A stretch of DNA of 64,000 bases from Limanda limanda (GCF_963576545.1 NC_083653.1:12843858-12907857); one strand, 5' to 3'. Positions 1 to 18,800 are shown, counted from the stretch's first letter. Made by a program: numbers and translations. Notes: generated by a model not told the origin, from the letters alone.

Positions 1-1996
1 TGCTTTTTTGTCATTAAATCGTAATTGTTTTCTACAACACTCCAGTCTTTTGCACGTTTGTTCAGCTCCACGACAAGAAACGAGACGCTACTGACAACAA
101 AGCCTTCTGTTGTGTTTATGTTTTGTTTTTGTTTCCTCGTGCGCGGCCTCGCATTGTGACGATGGATTTTTATCAATCCGTCTCGGCTGCTTAAAATTGT
201 CCTTCAGCTGTTTCGTGTGTATCCTGCCGCTGATGTTGTTGTGTGGGGAGACGCTATAATCCGTGAAGATGCTAACACACACAGACACACACACAGCCAG
301 TGCGAGGGCCTCCAATTGAAATACATGGCGTTTAATGAGACTAATATTTTTAATCAGGGACAAATATGAGAGCTAATTGACAATTATGACGAAAAGATGT
401 CAGGACAATGAATGCAGTTTGTGCACAGGCCTGTGTGTAGGCGATGAATCAAGAAGGGGAGATGTCATGTGGGCCAAACTGCAAGGTGTAGGACACAAGG
501 TGGACCAATATAAACAATATAAATCAGACTGGTTTGAGTTATATGGAAAACAAATTGGCCTTTGCTTTCATTGTCCACCATAAAATAATTGTAAACAAGT
601 TTTATTCATCATTTTGACACATACAATATTTTTTTTAATGGAAAATATGAGTGAATACACAATATATCATTTATAATAAACAATACAAATTTCATCTTAA
701 TACATGGGAAGCAGGTGAACGCAGTGTAAAGTCAAACGTTGCCATATTTCAGGGATTTTGTTGCAGAAAGATGTTGTTATTAATTTCATTATTATTATTT
801 CTATTATTTTATTATTCTTTCCACCTGTTATATTTGGCGCTTGCTTGTTTTTTGTTTTTTTTTACCGTATCTCTGTTTCCTTATGTTTGTCTTTACTTCG
901 TGTTTAATTCTTTTTATTAATATTCTTATTATTATTATAAGCTTGAGCGGTTCATTGGCCAACTCAGGAATCAGTGTGCTGGTGCCACCTAGTGGATGTT
1001 ATCAGTAGTAGTGGTTAAAGGCTTGGAGATGAATGTAGGATGATGACCTCATGGACAGGGACTGTTCAGTCAGGGATGCACTTATATATATATTTATTTT
1101 ATTTATTTATTATTCTTTCTAAATTATAACATGAAACTGCTCATGCCTTCTGTATTAGTTCCCAGGTTTTTAAAGAGTGTATCCACCGGAGCAGAAATCC
1201 ATTCCGATTCATTCTGTTTCTAGGATTTTAGAACAGAATATTTTTAATCCAAGATCCTGTATTAATTTCACCATGACAAATTTTGTCCTTGTCAGTTTAG
1301 TCAGATGCAATGCTATATTTTTTAAATCCCAAATTTAAAGTAATTTCCTTAGAAGTTTTCTGGACGGGATGATAGCTTCACTGAGGGGAAGTAAAGATGA
1401 AATTCAAAGATCAATTCTTTAGGGTAAAGTGTTTAGTTACAGTTATGTAAATAAAACCTGCAAAAACACGTATGTATTTGACAACAAGTCCAAAAAATAT
1501 CCAATTAATTAAAAAGAGCTTTATTTTGAAGGGCTGATTGATTTGTGTTGGGGGACCCTGATTTATTCCCTCAGCATTTCTAAAAGCCTGGCTACAGTCC
1601 CTCTTATAAATTATGATCCTTATCTGCGTCAGTCTTAACCTGAGTAATTCACATTTCGTATTTATTCACAAAATATTTCCATCTTTATATTTTATCTGTT
1701 TTCAGTAAGTCTCTAAACAGCAGTGACAGGCTTCAGTTTTCTGTCATAGCGGCCTGTTTACCGCTGTGATTTCATAGCCTCATCTCAGCTTTTACTTTGA
1801 AATATGAGCCAGTGTGTGTCGTTTTGGGGAAAAAAAGAAAAAAAAGAATGAAAGTGTGTGTGTGCATGTTAAGTCAGGCCTAAACACAGCTCTCTGGAGG
1901 ACCCTATTGCCTGGATTCTGTCCTATCAGCAGGCGACCATCTGCCCTCCTCCTGGCCCTCACGCTCCTACAGGCATCCCCTGCATTATTCATATCT

Positions 1997-2131
<135 letters not shown>

Positions 2132-4002
2132 CACAGAGACACAACATCCCACCTCACACACCATGCATAGAACTAAAGAGAGCGCCGCTCACACACACAC
2201 ACGTACACGCACAGCTGCTACCTCTGAAGCTGTAACGCTTTCTCCGACTCTGGTGTCATTGGCAGCTCTGAATTGTCTCCTCTGTCTCGTGTCTCCCAGG
2301 GATCCTGCAAAACGTGGGCACACACGCAATCAGCCAGATCACCAGTTGTCTGTCCACCAGCCTTTTTGTCTCTTTCCCTCATTTCATGCACCTTTCCCTC
2401 ACCCTCACCCACGCTCGGTCTCCACAGTGGTGCTCCCACGATTTGCTTTTTCTCTTCCTCTGCCCTCCTTTTTCTCTGCGCTCCTCCAAAGCTCCAGCAC
2501 GAGCACAAAGAAAAGGGCAGAGAACTAATCCTCCAGCATTGTTGGGTGGGCTTAGTATTGTCGTATGGTAGCAAGCACAGAGGGAGAGGGATTATGAGAC
2601 AGATATATGCCAGAGTATACCCACCTCTAAGTGTTGATACAGAGCAGTTTCTCCTGAAAGACTTTATCTACGGTAGATATGGTGTTAACACAGTAACAGA
2701 GGCCAAACCAGAGGAAAATAACACAGCTATATTTAATGACATATTATGAGTAATCCATTGTCATACAGCTTTTTATCTCCAGGTTTGATACATTCATAAG
2801 AATATTTTATTTTTAAATGTGACAGAGTTTTATTCTTTTAGGTAATTTCCGCAATTTTAACCCCCCTCCCCAGTTTTCTTATTTACAGTTTGATGGGAAT
2901 CCACAAGTGTTTCAGCACACACACACACACGACACAAGGAGACATTATGGCTTCTAAAGTCTATAAGCAGAAATATCAATGGGAACGTGACACACACGAC
3001 CTCTGACCTTTAACTGGTGAGGAACACTGAGATGATGAAGTTGCCCACGGACGCTGATCTGGAAGTAGTAACGTTTGGTGTTTTACCTCAGTATTTAATG
3101 TTTTCTTTTACGATTTCATCTATTCTAACACAAAACTGCTGGAACATTATGACGTCATGACAGGAATATTTTACGTTTACCGAATGACATGTCCAAACGT
3201 GGACAAACATGCAATGACTGGCGACGTTAAAATGTGCGTTTTCTTCCGCGTCAACAGAAAGTCAGCGAAAATCCACAGTATTGCACTAAAACCCACAGAT
3301 CAAGAAAATCATTTTTAAGACAACACATGTAAACATAATAAAGAAGAAGTGTGCAAAATAACAATATTCTTTGAAAATTCAAACACATCCACCATCATAA
3401 TCACGCACATTGAAATAAATACATAATAAATAACGACGTGTAAAAAAATATATGCTGGCACTGGCATAAAGTAAACGGCTTAAGGAGTTAGTTATCATAA
3501 GGCTAAATCTGACTGTTGACGAGAGAAGGCAAGAACATGCAGGCAAAGGGGTCTGAAGACTCAAAAAGAAAATTCATCTCCTTAAGTTTCAGGCTGTATT
3601 ATTCTTCTGAAAAATGAACTGCAGCACACACACACAAAAAGGCTTTGCTGTCCACGCGTCGATTATCTCTTCCCTAAAGGCTTCGTATAGGTTATGATTT
3701 TGACAGAGAACCCAGAGGGTAACTCCTCCAGTGAAGAGGCCACACAGAGGACAATTAAATCAATTCTGGCATGAAATCATCATTAAACTCTTTAGTTAAA
3801 TCCCAATCAACACCGTGGTTCTACGGAAACATCAGATTCAGAATATTCCCTTATTGACCTATCACACGTCAACCTATTCGCTATGTGCTGAATTTCATAT
3901 TTTGACGTATTGATATTTATTTCACAATATACCGCTACATATTAATGCTGCATATTTTTAAGTTATATAAGTATAATTTTTGTGCATCATCCACACGAGT
4001 AG

Positions 4003-4090
4003 GGGCCGACCAATGATTGATTTTAGAGATCGGTTGTAGATATTTGATCCTCAAATGACACATTGGCCGATATTGACAAACATACGAGCT
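4003..4090. repeat. Possible degenerate interspersed repeat
   Basis: The stretch carries GGCCGACCAATGATTG, AGATCGG and TTGGCCGATATTG blocks. These resemble a dispersed teleost repeat rich in GGCCGATAT motifs that I know from memory. The family was not determined and the ends are approximate. Confidence 0.35.
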
Positions 4091-4836
4091 GCATAGGACA
4101 TTTACTAGTTGGGAAAAAACTTAATAGAGACTCTCCTAAATGATCTCCAACATATTTTTGGCTTCACTCTTCTGCACTTTCCTTAATCTGGCCAACATAT
4201 GCACACAACACAAGTATCTCTGCGTAACGGCCTGTCACAGCAATTTTCAGTTAATTTCCACTTTATTCCATTCGCTGAAATTAATGAATTCGCCTGCAGG
4301 ATTGAAGTAAAACAGAAGTGAACCCACTGTGCACCCCTTGCCTGCGTCCACACAAGCAGCCTGAACACGCAACATGTCGGCACGTGCATTTGCTGAATGA
4401 CAAACACACATCAAACCTGCACCTCGCAATCGCACAGGCCGCATACCACGCAATTCGCTCTCTTATTGCTTTACATAACGTTGTCTGAGCAATCCATAAT
4501 TTTGAAATGTGGAGCAGGTGACACAAAAAAACTCAACTGCTAGCAGAATTTAAAAAAAAAGTATTTTTCATGATCCATCGGCTACATCTTTGATTTGCCC
4601 GGAGGCATCGAAAAACCCAAACTGCGTCACGACGTCAAACTCAGACAGGCCAGCTTAGAAATGCAGATAAAACTATCCACATGAAGTGTAAAGGGACGCG
4701 CCAGCCATGCACTTTCATTCAGATTATATATCTATTACATCCGTTCCTAGGTGATTGTTTGACTCGCTCTTAATGCATGTAAATGTCTGCGTGACTAATG
4801 TCCTGAAAGACAAACAACACAGGGGCATGACAGTAA

Positions 4837-5110
4837 AGCTGTGTCTCGATTCAGGGGTCAAGCGGTGCGACCTGGCTGTCCCATTTCGAAGGCTCCTTTA
4901 ATTCAGCAGACAACAAACAAAGGCTCCAACAAGTGGACCCTTCCCGGCTCAACCCATCCCAGCATGCATTGCGATTCAGAGACAAAAAATGTGGTAATGA
5001 CAAGGAGCAATGCTTGAGTAGCACACGTCAATGAAACCGAAAAGCAAACGGTGCACATGTTAAGACAAAGCAAATGGCATTAAAACTCTCTGCTGAATTG
5101 AGACACAGCT
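4837..5110. mobile_element. MITE-like element with 18-bp terminal inverted repeats
   Basis: The left end (4837-4854) begins AGCTGTGTCTCGATTCAG and the right end (5093-5110) is its reverse complement with a single mismatch. The element is 274 bp with no coding capacity, as expected for a non-autonomous DNA transposon. A TA lies on both sides but slightly asymmetrically, so the target-site duplication is unsure. The interior contains a CCCAGCATGCATTGCG block like those seen in dispersed teleost repeats. It sits downstream of faxc, possibly inside that gene's 3' UTR. Confidence 0.7.
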
Positions 5111-6078
5111 TATTTGTCTCCATATTATTCGAAGGATGTGGTTGTTGTTGTTGTTTTTTTTAGCAAAATAAGCATCTTAATAAGACAAAATAAAATTTCA
5201 AGTGCTTTACAATCTAATATATCCACTATCTACAACTAGACTCTTTAAATATGGCCAACGGAAATGACTGTAATATCCCAGTTGTGTAGAAGGACACACA
5301 CACAAGAGGTCATGTTCTGATCCTAGACCAGCGGAGTGGGTAATCATGGAGACTATTACAAGACAATTTGTGTCCAACACAAAATGGATTTCACAGAGGA
5401 AACACAGACATTATTTACACCATAGCACAGAGGGGATGGTTTTATATTTGCAAGCTATCTATACTATTTATACTCATATAGAATTAAATATTCTATCTAT
5501 TAGATCTGAGAATCCAATCAGACTCTTTTATATATTTACACTGACTCGCCTTCGTTCACGTGAATCCTGTACAGTTCCCTACATGTGGACGACATATCGG
5601 TACAAGGCGTTTGAGGGTTCGGTTTAGTCGAAAACTCACACAAGGCCGGGCGGTGCAAGTTGCTACGGGGGACGAGGGGGGCCACACACACGTGGTTGCC
5701 GAGGTAACAGCAACGGGATGACAGGTAGACGGTTGTGACTGCAGATGATGTCGACCACGTGGAGGAGTTTCTCAGCAGCAGCGTCATTCACTCCTGGTTG
5801 TATTACTTCTCAATCATTTTCTGTATCTCTTCTCCTTTCCTTTAACAGCTGCCTCCTTTTTTCTTCTGTCCATCTCTGACTTTTTTAAACTATCCTTCAC
5901 TCCCTTTCCCTCTTTACCGATCATTCCTCCACTACAGTTAAACCTGTACATCCTCGATTTCTCCACACCAGAAACACTCCCCAGTTATTCACTGTTCTAA
6001 GAGGTAGGGGGGGGCATGTGTGCAGGTGGGAAGCAGCGCCCTCCTGTGGTGTGCGCGCATGTAGCCGTGGAAGTGTTG

Positions 6079-11250
<5,172 letters not shown>

Positions 11251-11465
11251 AAGTCACACGAAGGGAATCACGCAGGTTCCGGTCACAGCCTACAAAATAA
11301 AAGTGGGTGTAAAGGTCGTGTTCTGCAAAATCATGGAGAAAATGCCAAATAAAATAACTACACGATGTCCTATTCAGAGTTTGTATTAGATATAAACTGT
11401 ATTATGGTAAAGAAAACAATAAATGCATAAATGCATGATAAATAAATAAACAACAGATAGACAGA

Positions 11466-11652
11466 CAGATAGATAAGAAGAAGAAGAAGATACACTTTAT
11501 TAATCCCACACACATGCACAAACATGCAAAGACACACTCATGCATTGGGGAAATTAGTCCTCTGCATTTAACCCATCTGGTGCAGGACACACTGCAGAGC
11601 AGAGCAGTGGGCTGCCAGGTACGGCGCCCGGGGAGCAGATGTTGGGGGAGTA
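11466..11652. repeat. Dispersed teleost repeat
   Basis: It starts with GATAAGAAGAAGAAG and ACTTTATTAATCCCACA, continues with GGGGAAATTAGTCCTCTGCATTTAACCCATC, then GCAGTGGGCTGCCA, GGCGCCCGGGGAGCAG and GGGGGAGTAAGGTGCCT. I recognise this as a repeat found in many teleost introns and spacers. The family is not assigned. It lies just before the tRNA array. Confidence 0.7.
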
Positions 11653-11742
11653 AGGTGCCTAATAGCTAATATATTTATACACATATACATACACACTTAC
11701 TCACATGCTGAGATATTACTTCTAACATCTCAACCATAATAA

Positions 11743-11816
11743 GGTGCTGTGGCTTAGTTGGTCAAAGTGCCTGTCTAGTAAACAGGAGATCCTGGGTTCA
11801 AATCCCAGCAGTGCCT
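11743..11816 (+). tRNA. tRNA-Thr (anticodon AGT), copy 1
   Basis: A 74-nt cloverleaf. The acceptor stem GGTGCTG/CAGTGCC has two G-U wobbles (3-70 and 4-69). The anticodon stem CCTGT/ACAGG encloses the loop CTAGTAA with anticodon AGT at 11777-11779. The T arm is CTGGG-TTCAAAT-CCCAG and the discriminator is T. This copy has T instead of C before the CCTGT stem, making one D-stem pair G-U. A run of nine T at 11830-11838 is a good Pol III terminator. CCA is not encoded, as expected for a eukaryote. Confidence 0.95.
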
Positions 11817-12392
11817 CAAATGCAGCCAGTTTTTTTTTGTAATAACTATCTTAATTATAAAATGTACATATTAAAGCACTCAAACAATTACACTGTACAA
11901 AATGTAACCATGGTTGAAATAAAAGGAACTACTACGGCACTTTGAGTCAGTGCCCCCAACAGCTCCATATCTATAACTGAGCTGCACCAAATTTCACACG
12001 CTCATAGATTCTAGTTTCCTAAATGTGTCTGATTTGATTCATCAGGATCAATTTTTCTCTGAAAAGACAGTGAAAATGTTGAAACACTTATTATCTCACA
12101 ATGTTAGAAAATGATCTGCCCCTTGATTTAGATCTGCATCAAAATGTAATGTTCTTCCGTGACCAAAACCCAACCTTCAACCAAGTTACGGGATCATTTA
12201 TCTCGTTATTTTTGTGTAATTTTACCTAAAATCAAATTACTACTTACCCCGTGTAATGGGTTCTTCCCTGACCAACACCACAACCTTCCACCAAGTTTCA
12301 TGGTTATCTACCTCATTAGTTTTTTGTAATTAGACAAATCAAAGTAGAAATGAAACCAATCAACAAACAACTACTAATGTCACAAATGTAGA

Positions 12393-12466
12393 GGTGCTGT
12401 GGCTTAGTTGGTCAAAGCGCCTGTCTAGTAAACAGGAGATCCTGGGTTCAAATCCCAGCAGTGCCT
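12393..12466 (+). tRNA. tRNA-Thr (anticodon AGT), copy 2
   Basis: Same 74-nt structure as copy 1, anticodon AGT at 12427-12429, with the normal C closing the D stem. A and B boxes are intact. No run of four or more T follows until about 12,660, nearly 200 nt downstream, so termination may be poor. Confidence 0.94.
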
Positions 12467-12890
12467 CAGATGGAACGAATCTCTATTATAACATGTATTG
12501 ATTAAAGTTTACAAACATTTACATTGGTGAAATATAAGGAACTACAATGGCACTTTGAGTGCTTCCCACCAACGGTCCCTTAAAGTAAATTGAGCAAAAA
12601 AAATCTCACACACTCATTGATATTAGATTCTTGAATCTGCCTGATATTATTCATCAGGATTTTTTCTGAGAAGACAGTGAAAATGTTGAAAGACTTATTA
12701 TCTCACAATGTTGTATTATGGATCTGCCCCTTGATCCAGACCTGCAAATACCTATACCTACCTAAAATTGAATGGGTTCTTCCGTGACAAAAACCACAAC
12801 CTTCAACCAAGTTACGGGATAATTTATCTCGTTATTTTTGTGTAATTTAAGCTCAAATCAAATTACTGCTTACCCCACAGCTGTCATTAA

Positions 12891-12964
12891 GGTGCTGTGG
12901 CTTAGTTGGTCAAAGCGCCTGTCTAGTAAACAGGAGATCCTGGGTTCAAATCCCAGCAGTGCCT
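12891..12964 (+). tRNA. tRNA-Thr (anticodon AGT), copy 3
   Basis: Identical to copy 2 over all 74 nt, anticodon AGT at 12925-12927. The first T4 downstream is at about 13,115, some 150 nt away, so it also lacks a close Pol III terminator. Confidence 0.94.
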
Positions 12965-13384
12965 AAGATAAAGCCAATCTCTAACACGTACTTATTAAAG
13001 CATACAAACATTTACATCGGTGAAATATAAGGATCTACCATGGCACTCTGAGTGTGTACCCCTAACAGTCCTTTAAATTGAATCGAGCTGCATCAAATCT
13101 CAGACACTTGCTGATTTTAGTTCCCTTAATGTTACTGACTTTATCCATCAAGATCCACAAGTTATTTTCTGGGGAAATAATGAATAATATGATAAAACAC
13201 GCTAATTCAAAATGTAAAAGAAAGTAAAAAAGTAAAACCTGGATCTGTCCCCTGCTCTGGACTACCTTAAAACTTCAATAAGTTATTTCCTCACCCATAC
13301 CACATCCATCTAGTTTCGGGATAATCCGTTCTGTTATTTTTGTGTCATGTTATCTACAAACAGATATACAACCACTTACATCAA

Positions 13385-13458
13385 GGTGCTGTGGCTTAGC
13401 TGGTCAAAGCGCCTGTCTAGTAAACAGGAGATCCTGGGTTCAACTCCCAGCAGTGCCT
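13385..13458 (+). tRNA. tRNA-Thr (anticodon AGT), copy 4
   Basis: Same fold, anticodon AGT at 13419-13421. It differs from copies 2 and 3 by a D-loop T to C (GCTTAGCTGG) and a T-loop A to C (TTCAACTCC), both structurally neutral. A T5 run at 13472-13476 is a proper terminator. Confidence 0.95.
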
Positions 13459-13476
13459 CACAATGAAATGCTTTTT

Positions 13477-15887
13477 CAATAATAATGCTGATCTCATTTA
13501 CAACTAATATTAGAACAGACAAACATTAACATGAGTGAAAGATATATTTGTAATTTAGCATAGAGTGTAATAGTCACAAAGACACTCACATTCTTGAATA
13601 ACAATATAACACCACAACATATGCAGGAAAAAGGATTTTAAAACCTCATCTTTCAACCTACATCATTTATTTTGATTATTTATTACTATTCACATTAATG
13701 AGTGCTATGTCTATTCCGCTAGTTTTATTGTTCTTCTCCTACTGTAATTTAATGTCGTCCGGGATTTCGCAAGTTTTTATCACAGGCTAGTGCTTTGGTT
13801 TCTCCATTCACAGTGAACGTTACAGGTTTTATTTTGAAGGAGACCGTGTATCGTGTATTATTTTTTTCGCTGCTCTCTGTTTGCTTCATGCAGCTGAAGT
13901 GACGTCACGAGGGAACGGCAGCACCCCATGGTACAAACACCTAGAGGCAGCTACTGGTAAATACATCCGCTGATGTTATTCAACCATTTCACTTTTAAGT
14001 CCTAAATCATAACTGGGAGAAAATGTTGAATTTAAATCTTCAACATTTTACCTCATGGTTTTTGGTTATTAAAAGTTTAGGCTTTTCATGTGAAAACTGT
14101 TATGAAACATGTTCTTTGAGTGGACCACTAGAGGTCCTACCACAGCCACTGTGTTGAAGTGACATTGAGCACAACATCCTGGAAGATTCTCCAAAGTCCA
14201 TTACATATTGTACGAGCATGACATAAGAGCTTGAATAACAGCAATGACGGGCTTTTAATCACATCTTACATTTTATTATCATAATTGATCCTCAAAATAT
14301 GATCCAACGTAAGACATTTAAGTAAAAATAATTTGGGGGAAAAAAATTAAAATCAGAAGTAGTAGTATTCTTTTAGTTGGGTTGAGCCCTTTTAATTTTT
14401 TATTGCCCATTCACGAGAACACTCTTGTAACAGATGGAGGATGCCGCAGGGGAGGAAAATGTCAGATGAAGGCGGGATCGAACTCTCTTCAAGGATTCTC
14501 TGTGTCACGTCTGTCTCCTCAGTAGTTACATGGGAGTGAACTTTATCAAGATGTAGATATCCCCGTAAATGTGGGACAAGTAAACAGGAGAAAGAATGAC
14601 AGCGAATCAAATTAATACTTGAATCCTAAAATACATTTTACAATGTGCTGTTATAAAGGGTTTCCTCTGTGACCAGCAGCTTGTATTTTGTTAGGCTTTC
14701 GAGCACCTTGTTCCGAGCGCAGCCACACACTCACAGACACACACACTGTGTCTGTGTGTGATGCACAACTCAATGATTAAATAAATGGCAGAAGGTAAAT
14801 TAAAAATAACAATGTACAACCCAAAGTTTATAGACAAATCTAAAACGATTGTAATTTGCATTTATCCCCCCCGAAAAGCCTAGGCTAAATAAAAACAAAA
14901 AAATATCGCTTTACACAAGTTCTACAACTAAAGCATAATAAAGGGACAATTATTTACAATACAAATAATCAGCTTTAATAAGTGAATCATGATGGTGAAA
15001 TTAATTGGGACACTTTCATCGGAAGCGCGAGCCTGAGTCTAAACCGCCACATGATTTCCATTAAAGTTTCCTTAATAAGGCAAAGACACGACAGAGATAA
15101 AATAAAAGGATTACAAAGCTATTTACAAATGGGAGGAAGGAGGTGGAGCCATCATGATTCAAAACAGTAAAGTCTAAGACGAGCCGCTTTGGGGATTTTC
15201 ACAATCGACCATCGGAGCACAGGGTCGTCCAATCACACCACAGTTGCACAGGGTGATATCCAATCAGACCCAACAGCACAGGATCCAATACATTTACAGA
15301 GAAGACTACTGCACTATCGTCCCTGAGGAATGAAAACCCACACAGACTGGCCGCTGACGTGTTCTACACACACACACACACACACACTCACACAGACACT
15401 CACACACACAGTACAAGTGATCAAGTTTTTGTTTCTCTTTTCCCAGGGGCCAGCGTATGAAAGGACTCGCTCTCCTGGGCTATTCAAGGACGTCAGGATC
15501 ATCACAATGACAAAGTTTAAAGCCCCATATTCGTGGTCCCTCCCCCCCACACAAAATGTTCATCAGTTTCAGTTCATTTCAAGTCTGCAGCAGAGGAGCA
15601 CGGCCTCATCGAGACGCCTGAGCTCCTTTTAACTATCTGTTCAATGTTCCATCCATAAAACCATAATGACCAGAGAAGGGGAAAGTGAGGGTATGGCTCT
15701 CTCAACTTTGCTGGGGGGGGGGGGGGGGGGAGGTTGGGTGTCCACTGAAGATGAGGGGACATCTTGAGCAGTGATTTTCCAAACGGACATTTGAAAGTTT
15801 GTGCCGTGTGACATTTTTTGTTTAAAAAAGAAGGCCCTCCCCTCTCGACATCAAACCGATTGATGCCCGTGGAAACGCAGACCCGCG
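13477..15887. other. Spacer and probable ccnc 3' UTR
   Basis: No gene is seen in 13,477-14,270. On the minus strand the sequence downstream of the ccnc stop runs through 15,887-14,400 without another gene. Minus-strand AATAAA signals (TTTATT on the plus strand) lie at 14399-14404 and 14272-14277, and either could end the cyclin C mRNA, giving a 3' UTR of about 1.5 kb. CA repeats lie at 15367-15388. Confidence 0.5.
15713..15730. repeat. G18 homopolymer
   Basis: Eighteen consecutive G on the plus strand (C on the ccnc transcript strand), just past the ccnc stop codon and thus in the 3' UTR. The length may be affected by sequencing or assembly. Confidence 0.9.
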
Positions 15888-18800
15888 CTAGGACTGGCTG
15901 TAAGAGTTGCTTTGGTTCCCGTTGGAGCTCTGGTCGCTCTCGCTGCAGACAAGACAGAGAGAGAGAGAGAGAGACGTGGAAGTGTGATTAAATATAACTG
16001 CAGCGGCGTAGAACCAAAAAAGTTTAAAGTCATTAGCGTGCCTGCATTTATACAAAATTCGCAGTCAAATATAATTTCTGGTTATGGGTAGACATAAACA
16101 TTACAATGAGTTCCAATCCAACATGAAACCAAGTAAGTGCAGCTGTATGTTGTTTACAAATGGTTTATTTACTGTTATATTGCAAACCAATCGGTCTCAG
16201 TCGGATATCCACAGTCTATCTGGCCATACTATATCAAATTAAATATGCATGTACTCTATATAATAGGTGTGTCGTACAGAGCCACATCAGATTTACCTGT
16301 TAGGAGGAGGTTTGGGTTTAGGCATCTTGTTGAGCACAGCAGCTATTTCCTTCCTGTCATCAAAGTTCTTCCACTGGTCGTAGAGCTTCAGAATCACACG
16401 GATGATCTCCAAGATCTTGACAGAAAACACAGGTCAACAAAATGTTACATCTTTATTGAACTATTATCTTCACCGCCCACCCACTATTTCCAGTGGTGCT
16501 GATGATTCATCTGTATCTGCAAGCTTTCAGAAGACGTGCAAAAATACAGATGAAATGAATACACTCAACTCAGTACAGACAGAAGACTCTCCCGTTTCCT
16601 GTATATGCAACATTGAACATCAATGAACCTGAACACATCATCATTAAAAGGCTGTAATTGTCTAGAATTTTTTTTTTTTTTTTTTTTTTTACATTCCCAT
16701 CATTAAAATGAAAATAGGCAACTTTTATAATACAACAGAGGTGAGTCTTACTTTGTCCATGTCAACAGAGAGCTCGGCAAACCACTGCCTGGCATCTTTC
16801 TGCTGAACCACACAGGCAACATGCAGACAGGCTGTGTGCAGAGAAGAAGAAGATCTGATCATATTGCATCTGATAACACTCATTTCAAGTGGGTAACTAT
16901 GTTACACAGCAGCAATGAGAAATGTAAAGGGACAGATCTTACCCAGGGCGATCATGAAGGGGGGGTAAAGCAGACACAGATCAGTCCTGTACGTGTCATT
17001 CACTATTCGCCTGGTGCAGAAACACAGCAGCACAGTGAGTTTGTGAAGCACTTCTGAATTTTCCAGATAAAAACATTACTACAGCAACAGATCAATGACC
17101 ACAGACAGTGTCGTACCAGGCCAGAGGCAGCAGCATGTCCTCCTGTCCCATGTCCTGCACATACTGCAGCAGTGGTCTGTACGGGTGGTACACGATCAGG
17201 CAGCAGTCCTGAAACAGGAAGTGACATCAGTGCTCAGTGGTGAAGAAAAACTCAGGAGCAACGATACAAATATTATTCTACTCACCATCAACTCCAGAAG
17301 GTAAAACTCACATTCTAATATCTGTAAAGACACAAAATAAATTTGTATTTTCAGACTAAGATTAAGATTAAGTTAAACAATGTTAAAAATGTACGAGGAA
17401 CAACATAATATTATGCAACAAACTGCTGTGATGTAGTGTTACATTAGCTGAGCTTTGTAAGAGGTCTGGAAAAGTGCATCTGGACATTTTGCCTTTGACA
17501 AAGGAAGAATGTAACTGGACGATTCACAACAACAGGGACATTTCTGGAACATTCAGGCAAGGTGTAGAGAAGAGACAGGACATGATGTCTGAGTTCTGCT
17601 GCTGAAACATTGTTGTTTACAGCGCCTCAACACCCGCATTGGTTCTTACAGCCAAAAGTCTTCGAGGTTTTCTAAGTAAAATTTTTCACAATATTCAACG
17701 TGTATGACACCTGTTTACTGAACCTGAGCTAAAAGATAAAGGAACACGGATCAAACTGGTCAGATAGACACTTGAAACACATGAAATTCCCAGATCAATG
17801 TCACCATCTAATGGCAAAAGAGACACAAAAAAAAAGTACTATTGTGACTATCCAAGTGGAATTGGCCTTTGCAAATCTGACTGCTACCAGTGTTTGCTTT
17901 TACAATATCTGCAGAGTGGACATGAAATATTATGTTCAGGAGTTGCAGCTCTGCGCTAACTCATTCTCTTCTATGTGAGCCGGCCCCTCCTTGTATCACT
18001 GCACGGTGGCTCTCTATAAATAATTATTTACACAGCTTTCTGGACAGGCAGCGTGTCAGGACAGCCCCAGTGACGTCCTGGCAACTCGGTGGAGATGCTT
18101 CATAAATAAAATCCTGCGCTTGGCACCAAAGTGAGAGCTGCTGTGCTGAACAAATTTATGGACGCACTTGTACTTGGGGGGCCACGGTCGGAGCATCAGA
18201 GGTTTTATCACACGACTGCGAACATTAGCAGTGGAATCTCACACAATGATAGACACCAGCGTGGCAACACTGTGCTGGTATGCTGTAATGTAGCATACCA
18301 GTGCATAAATAACCCTGCAGAGGAAGCTGGCAAACAAAACAACTAGCATAGACATCCATTCAAATATGGATATTTTGAATATTTTTACTGGTGTTGAAGT
18401 TTGTTTTTCTGTGATAGGATTAAGCAAAAATACTGAACCAATTTTGTTGAAACTTGGTGGAAGGGTGGAGTACAGGCCAAGGACAAACTTATTAAGATTT
18501 GGAGCAGATACAAAGAAGATTATTTTCTGCTGTCCTGGACATTATGAAATAGGGCGTTAGCCTTGGCGGAGGTATGTGCCCTTGTGGTTTGTCTCTGTTT
18601 TAGTGTGTGTGCACTTAACCTTGGTTTGAAGCACAGTCTACGAAACCATTTCTTTATCTTTGATTTAACCCTGACCTCCACTCGAGCCCCACCCTCACCC
18701 AATCATGAATAAGTGAGATGTCGGCCCCTCAAACCAAACAGACATTTGCACACTAATTAGGCACATCTCTTTGTCATTGTGTTATCAAAACTGCTGACAG

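Larger units (their letters stand above)
11743..13458 (+). repeat. Tandem array of tRNA-Thr units with repeat-derived spacers
   Basis: The tRNA genes start 650, 498 and 494 nt apart. The spacers are related to one another: each has GGAACTACNNNGGCACT-like, CTTATTATCTCACAATGTT, GATCTGCCCCTTGAT and ACCTTCAACCAAGTT-type blocks in the same order, with decay. The array grew by duplication of a unit of about 500 bp. The spacer blocks (GGGTTCTTCC, CCAAGTTTCATGG, TTTTTTGTAAT) also match a dispersed teleost repeat seen in ccnc intron 6. Confidence 0.85.

Noticed and set aside
2273..2749. 158-codon open frame
   Set aside because: Low-complexity Ser/Pro-rich translation, no known domain, overlapped by equally long frames in other registers, no splice or poly(A) context.
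14392..14610. Open frame and a TTCGATCCC (B-box-like) motif on the minus strand suggesting another tRNA
   Set aside because: No matching A box, anticodon stem or acceptor stem can be folded; it lies in the likely ccnc 3' UTR.
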